Positions 1-7,234 of a stretch of DNA of 14,384 nt are shown here, in pieces; the stretch's first letter is position 1; the number at the start of each line of letters is the position of its first letter. The translations under genes were made by a program, and so were the position numbers. Location of the stretch: assembly GCA_019347595.1 (NCBI GenBank), contig JAHWLA010000036.1:1-14384 (forward strand), read 5' to 3'. The notes beneath the pieces were generated by a model. That model had not been told where the DNA came from. It made no database searches and saw nothing but the letters and a program-made list of their open reading frames with translations. The stretch is from Actinomycetota bacterium. GTDB taxonomy: Bacteria; Actinomycetota; Acidimicrobiia; Acidimicrobiales; JAHWLA01.

Positions 1-2
1 GG

Positions 3-170
3 TCCACGATCATCCCCGACATGGTCGGCCACACCATCGCCGTCCACGACGGGCGCAAGCACGTCCCCGTCTACATCACCGAGTCGATGGTGGGCCACAA
101 GCTGGGCGAGTTCGCGCCGACCCGCACCTTCCGCTTCCACGCGGGCCAAGAGCGAGCGGGGCGGAGGTAG
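3..170 (+). CDS. rpsS: 30S ribosomal protein S19 (uS19), C-terminal part
   Basis: The window opens inside this gene; 55 residues and a TAG stop are visible, of about 93 in a usual S19. The reading begins STIIPDMVGHT and contains GHKLGEFAPTRTF, the conserved C-terminal half of S19. S19 sits in the head of the small subunit with S13, close to the A-site tRNA. The sequence after the core (HAGQERAGRR) is short and basic, as in the family. The gene directly precedes rplV, the standard S10-cluster order. The start lies upstream of the window. Confidence 0.97.
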   Translation, partial: STIIPDMVGHTIAVHDGRKHVPVYITESMVGHKLGEFAPTRTFRFHAGQERAGRR

Positions 171-172
171 CC

Positions 173-948
173 ATGCCGGGACCGAAGACCAACGAGCGCG
201 AGGGCACCCGCGCCGTCCTGCGCCACTCGCGCCAGTCGGCCTACAAGGTCCGCGAGGTACTCGACCTCATCCGGGGCAAGGAAGTGGGCCTGGCCCGGGA
301 GATCCTGCGCTTCTCCGAGCGCGACGCCGCCATGACGGTGGGCAAGCTGCTCGATTCCGCCATCGCCAACGCCGAGAACAACGACGGGCTCGATGCCGAG
401 GAGCTGTTCATCTCGGCGTGCTTCGCCGACGAGGGCACCACCATCAAGCGCTGGCGGCCTCGCGCCCGTGGGCGTGCCACCCGTATCCGCAAGCGGACGT
501 GCCACGTCACGGTCATCGTGAGCCGCCTCCCCGAGGACCGGCTGGCCCGACTGCGCGCCAAGCGCGACGCCGACCTCGGCAACCGCCGGGCCCGTCGGGT
601 CGCCGGTGGGCGGGGGCGTCGTCGTCGTGACGAGCAGGTGCCCGGCACCGCCGAGGCGCCCGTGACGGCCGAGACGGTCGACGAGGTCACCGGCTCGCAG
701 GTCGAGGGCGTCGAGGAGACCCAGGGCGGGGGCGCCGAGGCCGAGCTGGCCACCGAGCCCACGATCGAGCCGACCGACGAGACGAGCGCCGACGAGACGA
801 GCGCCGACGAGGCGCCTGCGGAGTCCGCCGCCGAGGCGGCCGAGGACGAGGGGATTGTCGATCAGCAGGCGGCTGCGATAGCAGCCTCGGAGCAAGCTGG
901 GGCCGCGACGGGTGCCGACGAAGCGACCGAGAAGGAAGAAGGTCAGTA

Positions 949-949
<1 letters not shown>
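173..949 (+). CDS. rplV: 50S ribosomal protein L22 (uL22) with long acidic C-terminal extension
   Basis: L22 binds 23S rRNA and its beta-hairpin lines the peptide exit tunnel. Residues about 10-118 are the L22 core, with the hairpin region RWRPRARGRATRIRKRT at 94-109 followed by HVTVIVS. The protein is 258 aa, against roughly 110-130 for common L22. After the core comes a very basic stretch (about 125-152, RRARRVAGGRGRRRR) and then about 105 residues rich in Glu, Asp, Ala and Thr, probably disordered. The tail includes a duplicated DETSA unit. The ATG has GGAGG at 163-167, 5 nt upstream. The stop TAA overlaps the rpsC ATG by one base. Extended L22 tails occur in some actinobacteria; this one is long. 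Confidence 0.97.
776..811 (+). repeat. 15-nt in-frame tandem repeat in the L22 tail
   Basis: The unit GACGAGACGAGCGCC occurs at 776-790 and again, identical, at 791-805, followed by a partial third unit (GACGAG, 806-811). Because the unit is 15 nt it adds whole codons and encodes DETSA repeats. This suggests the acidic tail grows and shrinks by slippage without breaking the frame. Confidence 0.9.
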
Positions 950-1896
<947 letters not shown>

Positions 1897-1898
1897 CC

Positions 1899-2327
1899 AT
1901 GTTGATGCCCCGCAAGGTGAAGCATCGGAAGGTGCAGCGCGGCCGCATGGGCGGCAAGGCGAAGGGCGGCACTGCCGTCACGTTCGGCGACTACGGCATC
2001 CAGGCCCTCGAGCCCGGTTGGATCACCGCCCGCCAGATCGAGGCGGCCCGTATTGCCATGACCCGCCACATCAAGCGAGGCGGCAAGGTCTGGATCCGCA
2101 TCTTCCCGGACAAGCCCGTCACCCAGAAGCCGGCCGAGACCCGCATGGGCTCGGGCAAGGGCAACCCCGAGTTCTGGGTGGCCGTGGTCAAGCCCGGCCG
2201 CATCATGTTCGAGCTCTCGTATCCCAACGGCGAGATCGCCCGGGCCGCTATGGAGCGCGCCATCCAGAAGCTGCCCATCAAGGCCAAGTTCGTGGAGCGG
2301 TCGCAGCAGGAAGGGGTGGAGGTCTGA
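1899..2327 (+). CDS. rplP: 50S ribosomal protein L16 (uL16)
   Basis: L16 helps organise the A site of the large subunit near the peptidyl-transferase centre. The product is 142 aa, normal for the family. MLMPRKVKHRKVQRG is the conserved N-terminus, and IQALEPGWITARQIEAARIA, TKKPAETRMGSGKG-like (here QKPAETRMGSGKG) and FELSYPNGEIARAA are diagnostic segments. The ATG at 1899 comes 2 nt after the rpsC stop; an in-frame ATG two codons later exists, but MLMPRK matches the family start. The TGA overlaps the rpmC ATG. Confidence 0.97.
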   Translation: MLMPRKVKHRKVQRGRMGGKAKGGTAVTFGDYGIQALEPGWITARQIEAARIAMTRHIKRGGKVWIRIFPDKPVTQKPAETRMGSGKGNPEFWVAVVKPGRIMFELSYPNGEIARAAMERAIQKLPIKAKFVERSQQEGVEV

Positions 2328-2557
2328 TGGCGAACCGCCGTGCCGCCGAATTGCGCGACGTCGACGACAGCGAGCTGCGCACCCGCCTGTCGGAGGCCAA
2401 GCAGGAGCTGTTCAACCTGCGCTTCCAGAATGTCACCGGCCAGCTCGACAACCCGGCCCGTCTCGGCCAGGTCCGCAAGGACGTGGCCCGCATCAACACG
2501 TTGCTCCGTGCCCGCGAGATCGCGGAGGCGGAAGCCCAGGAGAACGCCAATGGCTGA
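2327..2557 (+). CDS. rpmC: 50S ribosomal protein L29 (uL29)
   Basis: A small helical protein next to the exit tunnel, where L23 and L29 form the docking area for signal recognition particle and trigger factor. The product is 76 aa, with the antiparallel-helix signature ELRTRLSEAKQELFNLRFQN and then a second helix, LGQVRKDVARINTLLRAREI. The last ten or so residues (AEAEAQENANG) are an acidic/Ala tail. The ATG shares a base with the rplP TGA (TGATG), and GGAGG lies inside the end of rplP. The gene overlaps rpsQ by 8 nt. Confidence 0.96.
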   Translation: MANRRAAELRDVDDSELRTRLSEAKQELFNLRFQNVTGQLDNPARLGQVRKDVARINTLLRAREIAEAEAQENANG

Positions 2558-2831
2558 CGAGAACGCCCCCGCAACCGAGCGGGCCAACCGCCGCAAGGTC
2601 CGTGAGGGCCTGGTCGTGTCGAACGGCATGGACAAGACCGCCGTCGTGGCCGTGGTCGAGCGCGTCCGCCACCCGCGTTACGCCAAGACGGTGCAGCGCA
2701 CCAAGCGGCTCTACGCCCACGACGAGCAGAACGACGTGCGCGTCGGCGACCGCGTGCGCATCCAGGAGACCCGCCCGCTGTCGAAGCTGAAGCGCTGGCG
2801 CATCCTCGAAGTGCTGGAGCGGGCGAAGTGA
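2550..2831 (+). CDS. rpsQ: 30S ribosomal protein S17 (uS17)
   Basis: S17 is an early-binding small-subunit protein with an OB fold. The 93-aa product carries REGLVVSNGMDKTAVVAVVE, the family's first strand signature, then RHPRYAKTVQRTKRLYAHDE and VGDRVRIQETRPLSKLKRWR. The N-terminus (ADENAPATERANRRK) is a short low-complexity addition. The ATG lies within the end of rpmC, giving an 8 nt overlap in a different frame. After its TGA comes the first sizeable gap of the cluster. Confidence 0.97.
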   Translation: MADENAPATERANRRKVREGLVVSNGMDKTAVVAVVERVRHPRYAKTVQRTKRLYAHDEQNDVRVGDRVRIQETRPLSKLKRWRILEVLERAK

Positions 2832-2970
2832 GCGCCCGCGAGCGTCTACGGCGCCGGGCGGGGATGGGGTCCCCGCCTCGGCGATCCGCCTGGTCTCGCC
2901 TCCGCTCCGCTGCGGCTCGCTCGGCGTTCCGAGGCTGGGCCTGCGGGGTGCCCAGCCGGGAGGGGACACA
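2832..2970 (+). other. Hairpin-rich rpsQ-rplN intergenic gap
   Basis: No known gene is visible. Two good hairpins are present. One at 2857-2877 has 8 bp (GGCGGGGA/TCCCCGCC) and a 5-nt loop. The other at 2933-2957 has 8 bp (GGCTGGGC/GCCCAGCC) and a 9-nt loop, ending one base before the rplN Shine-Dalgarno GGAGG (2959-2963). A longer-range 7-bp pairing links 2875-2881 with 2929-2935. Neither hairpin is followed by a T run, so an intrinsic terminator is unlikely. The gap is also open in one frame from the GTG overlapping the rpsQ stop (2828) to a TGA at 2972-2974 inside the rplN GTGA. That 48-codon frame is Arg/Ser-rich and unrecognised. Confidence 0.6.
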
Positions 2971-3339
2971 GTGATTCAACAAGAGTCCAGGCTTCGGGTG
3001 GCCGACAACAGCGGCGCCAAGGAGGTGCTCTGCATCAAGGTGCTGGGCGGCTCCAAGCGGCGCTACGCGTCGATCGGCGACGTGTTCGTGGCGACGGTCA
3101 AGGACGCTATCCCTGGTGCTGCCGTCAAGAAGGGCGACGTCGTGAAGTGCGTCGTCGTCCGCACCAAGAAGGAGAAGCGGCGGCCGGACGGCAGCTACAT
3201 CCGCTTCGACGAGAACGCCGCCGTGCTGATCAACGATCAGCAGCAGCCGCGCGGCACCCGCATCTTCGGGCCGGTTGGCCGCGAGCTCCGAGACAAGAAG
3301 TTCATGCGGATCATCTCCCTGGCCCCCGAGGTTCTGTGA
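2971..3339 (+). CDS. rplN: 50S ribosomal protein L14 (uL14)
   Basis: L14 forms part of the inter-subunit bridge region and the docking site of the silencing factor RsfS. The product is 122 aa, the standard length. MIQQESRLRVADNSGAKEV is the classic N-terminus, with PDGSYIRFDENAAVLIND and RGTRIFGPVGRELRDKKFMR downstream. The start is GTG, with GGAGG at 2959-2963 about 7 nt upstream. The TGA shares a base with the rplX ATG. It is the first gene of the spc group and follows a structured gap. Confidence 0.98.
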   Translation: MIQQESRLRVADNSGAKEVLCIKVLGGSKRRYASIGDVFVATVKDAIPGAAVKKGDVVKCVVVRTKKEKRRPDGSYIRFDENAAVLINDQQQPRGTRIFGPVGRELRDKKFMRIISLAPEVL

Positions 3340-3656
3340 TGAAGCTGAAGAAGGGCGATCGCGTCCGCGTCCTGCAGGGCAAGGACCGCGGCAAGGAGGG
3401 CGAGATCATGCGCGTGCTCCCCGAGCGCGGCAAGGTCATCGTCGACGGCGTCAACGTGGCCAAGCGCCACCAGCGCGCCACCCGGGCCACCACCCAGGGC
3501 GGGATCATCGACAAGGACATGCCGTTGCCCGCCTCGGCCGTGGCCATCATCTGCCCCACCGACGGGCCCACCCGCGTCGGCTACCGCTTCGAGGACACCC
3601 CCTCGGGCAAGCCCCGCAAGGTCCGCATCTGCCGCAAGTGCGGAGGTGACTTGTGA
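3339..3656 (+). CDS. rplX: 50S ribosomal protein L24 (uL24)
   Basis: L24 is an assembly initiator of the large subunit near the tunnel exit. The 105-aa product opens with the KOW motif (KKGDRVRVLQGKDRGKEGEI, about residues 4-23), followed by VIVDGVNVAKRHQR and a conserved GGIIDKDMPLPASAVAI segment. The C-terminus has one CxxC pair (C98, C101 in RICRKCGG). One pair alone is not a full zinc site. The ATG overlaps the rplN TGA. The stop TGA is overlapped by the GTG of the repeat-borne frame that fills the gap to rplE. Confidence 0.97.
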   Translation: MKLKKGDRVRVLQGKDRGKEGEIMRVLPERGKVIVDGVNVAKRHQRATRATTQGGIIDKDMPLPASAVAIICPTDGPTRVGYRFEDTPSGKPRKVRICRKCGGDL

Positions 3657-3772
3657 TTCGCACTCGCAAGCCTGCTCGCCTCCCTCGCAATCCGAGCTTG
3701 CTCGGCGAGCTTGATTGTGAGCCGGCCGACCGGCAAAGCCGGATCGGCCGCCGCGCTCAGGAGGTGTTCTAA
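3653..3772 (+). repeat. Intergenic palindromic repeat copy A, with a 39-codon frame filling the rplX-rplE gap
   Basis: This is the first of three related copies in the window. It contains a 28-nt core (3722-3749), identical in all three, that folds into an 11-bp hairpin: GGCCGACCGGC, AAA loop, and a return arm with one bulged A. A smaller hairpin precedes it (CCGAGC/GCTCGG) inside flanks that also pair (CTCGCAATC with GATTGTGAG). Reading GTG at 3653 (overlapping the rplX TGA) to TAA at 3770-3772 gives a 39-residue Arg-rich peptide containing EPADRQSRIGRRAQE. TAA abuts the rplE GTG. By hand count, 103 of 120 positions match copy B with no indels. The rplE Shine-Dalgarno AGGAGG (3759-3764) is in its end. 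Whether the frame is translated is unknown. Confidence 0.85.
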
Positions 3773-4348
3773 GTGGCTCCCGCAACCACCACCGAGATGC
3801 CGCGCCTCAAGCGCCGGTACAACGACGAGATCCGCGCCCAGCTCAAGGACGCACTCGGCCTCGGCAACATCATGGAGGTGCCGCGGCTGGAGAAGATCGT
3901 CGTCAACATGGGTGTCGGCAAGGCCACACAGCAGTCGTCGCTGCTGGAGGGCGCCATCCGCGACCTGACCACGATCACCGGCCAGAAGCCGCTGGTGACC
4001 AAGGCCAAGAAGTCGATCGCCGGCTTCAAGCTCCGCGAGGGCAACAGCATCGGCGCCAAGGTCACCATGCGGGGCGACCGCATGTGGGAATTCCTCGACC
4101 GGCTCATCAGCCTGGCGATCCCCCGCATCCGTGACTTCCGCGGCCTGCCCGCCAACGCGTTCGACGGGCGGGGCAACTACACGTTCGGCGTGACCGAGCA
4201 GCTCATCTTCCCGGAGATCGACTACGACAAGGTCGACACCCCCCGGGGCATGGACATCACGATCGTTACCACCGCCCGCACCAATGCCGAGGGCAAGGCC
4301 CTCCTCGATGCGTTCGGATTTCCTTTCAAGCGTGAGGGGCAGCAGTAG
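3773..4348 (+). CDS. rplE: 50S ribosomal protein L5 (uL5)
   Basis: L5 binds 5S rRNA and contacts the P-site tRNA and S13. The 191-aa product has the signatures LKRRYNDEIRAQL, VPRLEKIVVNMGVG, TGQKPLVTKAKKSIAGFKLR and the long FDGRGNYTFGVTEQLIFPEI. The start is GTG at 3773, with AGGAGG at 3759-3764, 8 nt upstream. That ribosome binding site lies within the conserved end of repeat copy A. The first eight residues (APATTTEM) are not conserved. The TAG overlaps the rpsZ GTG by one base. Confidence 0.97.
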   Translation: MAPATTTEMPRLKRRYNDEIRAQLKDALGLGNIMEVPRLEKIVVNMGVGKATQQSSLLEGAIRDLTTITGQKPLVTKAKKSIAGFKLREGNSIGAKVTMRGDRMWEFLDRLISLAIPRIRDFRGLPANAFDGRGNYTFGVTEQLIFPEIDYDKVDTPRGMDITIVTTARTNAEGKALLDAFGFPFKREGQQ

Positions 4349-4533
4349 TGGCGAAGAAGGCTCTCATCCAGAAGCAGCAGCGCAAGCCGAAGTTCAAGGT
4401 GCGCGCCTACACCCGCTGCCGTCGGTGCGGCCGACCGCACTCGGTCTTCCGCAAGTTCGGCCTGTGCCGGATCTGCGTCCGCGAGCTGGCGCATGCGGGC
4501 GAGCTGCCCGGCGTCACCAAGGCGAGCTGGTGA
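4348..4533 (+). CDS. rpsZ: 30S ribosomal protein S14, zinc-binding type (uS14, type Z)
   Basis: The 61-aa short S14 carries CxxC-x12-CxxC, with C24, C27, C40 and C43 in TRCRRCGRPH and FGLCRICVREL. This is the zinc form rather than the longer cysteine-free paralogue of about 100 aa. It sits in the head of the small subunit. The start is GTG, sharing its G with the rplE TAG (TAGTG), with GAGG in the end of rplE. MAKKALIQKQ resembles the usual N-terminus. The symbol rpsN is also used for this gene. Confidence 0.97.
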   Translation: MAKKALIQKQQRKPKFKVRAYTRCRRCGRPHSVFRKFGLCRICVRELAHAGELPGVTKASW

Positions 4534-4546
4534 GGGGGCTGACGCG

Positions 4547-4951
4547 ATGACCATGACCGACCCCATCGCCGACATGCTCACCCGTATCCGCAACGCCAAC
4601 ACGGCGATGCACGACACGGTGCGCATGCCCTCGTCCAAGCTCAAGGAGTCCCTCGCCGCCATCCTCTTGCGGGAGGGCTACATCGAGGGTTTCAACGTGG
4701 CCGACGACCCCGGTCGTCCCGGCCGCGTCCTGGAGATCACCATGAAGTACACGCCCGAGCGTGCCCGCACCATCTCCGGCATCCGCCGCATCTCGAAGCC
4801 CGGCCTGCGCGTCTACACAAAGGCCGACAAGCTTCCGCGGGTGCTCGGTGGACTGGGTGTGGCCGTGCTCTCGACCAGCCAGGGGCTGATGACCGACCGC
4901 GAGGCGCGCCAGCGCCGCATGGGCGGCGAAGTCCTCTGCTACGTGTGGTGA
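4547..4951 (+). CDS. rpsH: 30S ribosomal protein S8 (uS8)
   Basis: S8 binds the central domain of 16S rRNA and in E. coli represses the spc operon. The 134-aa reading MTMTDPIADMLTRIRNAN has the standard N-terminus. The C-terminus has SKPGLRVYTKADKLPRVLGG, AVLSTSQGLMTDREAR and GGEVLCYVW, all diagnostic. A longer reading from 4493 exists, but it runs back into rpsZ and adds unconserved sequence, so I chose ATG 4547 with the G-rich GAGGGGG (4532-4538) as its binding site. ATG 4553 is a possible alternative. Confidence 0.96.
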   Translation: MTMTDPIADMLTRIRNANTAMHDTVRMPSSKLKESLAAILLREGYIEGFNVADDPGRPGRVLEITMKYTPERARTISGIRRISKPGLRVYTKADKLPRVLGGLGVAVLSTSQGLMTDREARQRRMGGEVLCYVW

Positions 4952-4958
4952 GGCGACC

Positions 4959-5498
4959 ATGAGCCGAATCGGACGCAACCCCATCCCCGTGCCCTCCGGC
5001 GTGGAAGTAACCCTCGCCGACCGCCACGTGGTGGTGAAGGGCCCGCAGGGCACGCTCGAGCGCGACCTGCCGGGCGAGATCACCGTCCGCCAGGAGGACT
5101 CGACCCTGTTGGTCGAGCGTCCCGACGACCAGCGCCACAACCGGGCGCTCCACGGCCTGACCCGCTCGTTGGTGAACAACATGGTCACCGGTGTGGCGAC
5201 AGGCTTCACCAAGGAGCTGGAGATCGTCGGCGTCGGCTACCGCGCCACTGCCCAGGGCCCCACCAAGATCGAGCTGGCTCTGGGTTTCAGCCACCCGGTC
5301 ACAGTGGACGCCCCCCCGGGCATCAGCTTCGAGGTGCCTGTCCCGACCCGCATCGTGGTCAAGGGCATCGACAAGGAAATGGTGGGCCAGGTGGCCGCCA
5401 ACATCCGCAAGATCCGCAAGCCCGAGCCCTACAAGGGCAAGGGCGTGCGCTACGCGGGCGAGTACGTGCAGCGCAAGGCCGGAAAGGCAGCGAAGTGA
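4959..5498 (+). CDS. rplF: 50S ribosomal protein L6 (uL6)
   Basis: L6 sits near the factor-binding site by the sarcin-ricin loop. The 179-aa product starts MSRIGRNPIPVPSGVEV and has the two tandem L6 domains, with VEIVGVGYRA-like (LEIVGVGYRA) in the middle. It ends with the signature KIRKPEPYKGKGVRYAGEYV. The GAGG in the GTGAGGCGACC spacer is a plausible binding site, and the gap to rpsH is 7 nt. The TGA overlaps the rplR GTG in a GTGA tetranucleotide. Confidence 0.97.
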   Translation: MSRIGRNPIPVPSGVEVTLADRHVVVKGPQGTLERDLPGEITVRQEDSTLLVERPDDQRHNRALHGLTRSLVNNMVTGVATGFTKELEIVGVGYRATAQGPTKIELALGFSHPVTVDAPPGISFEVPVPTRIVVKGIDKEMVGQVAANIRKIRKPEPYKGKGVRYAGEYVQRKAGKAAK

Positions 5499-5863
5499 GC
5501 TTCACGACCAAGGACCGTCAGCGGGGCCGGGCCCGCCGCCACTACCGCGTGCGCAAGAAGGTCGTGGGCACCTCGACGCGGCCGCGCCTGGCCGTATTCC
5601 GCTCCAACAAGCACATCGTCGCCCAGGTCATCGACGACGCCACCGGTCGCACGCTGGCGGCGGCGTCCACCCACGAGAAGGACCTCCGCAGCGCGGGCGG
5701 CACCGGCAACAAGTCGGCGGCGGCGAACGTCGGCCGCCTGGTGGCCGAGCGGGCCAAGGCCGCGGGTGTCGGCCCGGTGGTCTTCGACCGAGGCGGGTTC
5801 CTCTACCACGGCCGCATCGCGGCGGTCGCCGACGCGGCCCGCGAAGCAGGACTGGAGTTCTAG
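5495..5863 (+). CDS. rplR: 50S ribosomal protein L18 (uL18)
   Basis: L18 binds 5S rRNA together with L5. The 122-aa product has a basic N-terminus (RQRGRARRHYRVRKKV) followed by RPRLAVFRSNKHIVAQVIDD, the family signature. Later come NVGRLVAERAKAAGV and VVFDRGGFLYHGRIAAVADAAREAGLEF. The GTG start overlaps the rplF stop by 4 nt, so translation is probably coupled. The TAG is immediately followed by the rpsE ATG. Confidence 0.97.
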   Translation: MSFTTKDRQRGRARRHYRVRKKVVGTSTRPRLAVFRSNKHIVAQVIDDATGRTLAAASTHEKDLRSAGGTGNKSAAANVGRLVAERAKAAGVGPVVFDRGGFLYHGRIAAVADAAREAGLEF

Positions 5864-6415
5864 ATGGCACAGGATCAGCAGTACGAAGAGCGCACCATCA
5901 AGGTCAACCGGGTCGCCAAGGTGGTCAAGGGCGGCCGGCGGTTCTCCTTCACCGCGCTCATGGTGATCGGCGACGGCAACGGCAAGGTCGGCCTCGGCTA
6001 CGGCAAGGCCAAGGAAGCGGGCCTGGCTGTCCAGAAAGGCATCGAGGAGGCCAAGAAGAACCTCTTCGACGTCCCCCTGGCCGACAGCACCATCACCCAC
6101 CCCATCCTCGGCGAGGCCGGTGCAGGCCGGGTGCTGCTGCGCCCCGCCGCCCCGGGCACCGGCGTGATCGCGGGCGGCGCCGCCCGGGCCATCCTGGAGA
6201 TGGCGGGCATCCACGACGTGCTGGCCAAGTCGCTGGGCTCGTCGAACTCCATCAACGTCGCCCACGCCACCATCGCCGGGCTCAAGGGGCTCAAGCGCCC
6301 CGACGAGATCGCCCGCCTGCGCGGCAAGTCGCCCGAAGAGGTGACGCCCAAAGGCCTGCTCGCTTCTTACAACGCCCGCAAGCGCGGCGGCCACGTGCCC
6401 CACGAGGTGGCGTGA
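5864..6415 (+). CDS. rpsE: 30S ribosomal protein S5 (uS5)
   Basis: S5 lies at the mRNA entry channel and affects decoding accuracy. The 183-aa product has a non-conserved start (MAQDQQYEER), then the double-stranded-RNA-binding-type domain beginning IKVNRVAKVVKGGRRFSFTA, and GDGNGKVGLGYGKAKE. The C-terminal domain has GVIAGGAARAILEMAGI and SLGSSNSINVAHATI. It starts directly after the rplR TAG with no gap, and GGAG lies in the end of rplR. Its TGA shares a base with an ATG that opens the small frame in repeat copy B. Confidence 0.97.
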   Translation: MAQDQQYEERTIKVNRVAKVVKGGRRFSFTALMVIGDGNGKVGLGYGKAKEAGLAVQKGIEEAKKNLFDVPLADSTITHPILGEAGAGRVLLRPAAPGTGVIAGGAARAILEMAGIHDVLAKSLGSSNSINVAHATIAGLKGLKRPDEIARLRGKSPEEVTPKGLLASYNARKRGGHVPHEVA

Positions 6416-6534
6416 TGTTTCGCACTCGGAAGCATGCTCGCGCCCCTCGCAATCCGAGCTTCCTCGGCGAGCTCGACGGAGCTCCGGCCGACCGGCAAAG
6501 CCGGATCGGCCTCCGCGCTCAGGAGGCTTTTTAA
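6415..6534 (+). repeat. Intergenic palindromic repeat copy B, with a 39-codon frame filling the rpsE-rpmD gap
   Basis: This copy has the same orientation and length as copy A. The 28-nt core is at 6484-6511, with its 11-bp hairpin at 6486-6511. ATG 6415 overlaps the rpsE TGA, and TAA 6532-6534 directly precedes the rpmD ATG. The 39-residue peptide contains GAPADRQSRIGLRAQEAF and is gap-free against copy A. By hand count the 17 differences fall 4, 5 and 8 on codon positions 1, 2 and 3. A further stem, GCCTCC (6509-6514) with GGAGGC (6522-6527), is followed by TTTTT (6528-6532) and would bury the rpmD Shine-Dalgarno. It could be a mobile palindromic element, a real small gene or both. Confidence 0.85.
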
Positions 6535-6717
6535 ATGGGGCAGATCACCGTCACGCAGGTCAAGTCGGCCATCGGCACCAAGCCCAAGCACCGGGGCACA
6601 CTGCGCGCCCTCGGCCTGGGCCGCATCGGCAAGACCAACACGCTCGACGACACTCCCGAGGCACGGGGTGCCATCGCCCGCGTGCCGCACCTCATCAGGG
6701 TGGAGGAATCCAAGTGA
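6535..6717 (+). CDS. rpmD: 50S ribosomal protein L30 (uL30)
   Basis: The 60-aa bacterial L30 reads ITVTQVKSAIGTKPKHRGTL, then ALGLGRIGKTNTLDDTPEAR, both diagnostic, and ends with RVPHLIRVEE. It is a small peripheral large-subunit protein. The ATG has AGGAGG at 6521-6526, 8 nt upstream, but that site is inside a potential hairpin of repeat copy B. The TGA overlaps the rplO GTG in a GTGA tetranucleotide. The order rpsE-rpmD-rplO is the usual spc order. Confidence 0.97.
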   Translation: MGQITVTQVKSAIGTKPKHRGTLRALGLGRIGKTNTLDDTPEARGAIARVPHLIRVEESK

Positions 6718-7202
6718 AGGTCCACGACCTCAAGCCCGCTCCCGGGTCGACCAAGGCCAAGCGCCGCGTCGGCCGCGGTATCGCAGGCAAGGGCGGCAAG
6801 ACCGCCGGCCGCGGCACCAAGGGCCAGAAGGCGCGCGGCAACGTGCCCGTCGGCTTCGAGGGCGGCCAGCTCCCGCTGACCCAGCGCGTCCCCAAGCTCA
6901 AGGGCTTCAAGAACCCCTTCCGAGTCGAGTACACGGTGGTGAACCTCGACGCCCTCGAGTCCTTCGACGGCGATGACGTCACCCCGGAGACGCTGCGGGC
7001 CAAGGGCCTGGTCCACAAGCACGGGCTGGTCAAGGTTCTCGGTCGCGGCGAGCTCAACCGGGTCGTCCGGGTGCGGGCGCATGCCTTCTCCAAGTCGGCG
7101 GAACGGGCGATCACGGCTGCAGGCGGTAGCGTTGACGTCATCCCGCCTCCCTTCGGCAACGGGCGACCCGCCGCCAAGGGCAACGCACTCACCAACCGCT
7201 AG
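6714..7202 (+). CDS. rplO: 50S ribosomal protein L15 (uL15)
   Basis: L15 is a late-assembly large-subunit protein with a long basic extension reaching into the rRNA. The 162-aa product starts MKVHDLKPAPGSTKAKRRVG and has the Gly/Arg-rich stretch GRGIAGKGGKTAGRGTKGQK, then FEGGQLPLTQRVPKLKGFKN. The C-terminal globular part has VKVLGRGEL and AHAFSKSAERAI. The GTG start overlaps the rpmD stop by 4 nt, with GGAGG in the end of rpmD. Confidence 0.97.
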   Translation: MKVHDLKPAPGSTKAKRRVGRGIAGKGGKTAGRGTKGQKARGNVPVGFEGGQLPLTQRVPKLKGFKNPFRVEYTVVNLDALESFDGDDVTPETLRAKGLVHKHGLVKVLGRGELNRVVRVRAHAFSKSAERAITAAGGSVDVIPPPFGNGRPAAKGNALTNR

Positions 7203-7234
7203 CCTGAGCCACTCGGAAGCCCGGGGAGCCCGCC

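Noticed and set aside
2857..2877. Intrinsic terminator between rpsQ and rplN
   Set aside because: The hairpin is good but no T run follows, and the operon continues downstream with coupled genes.
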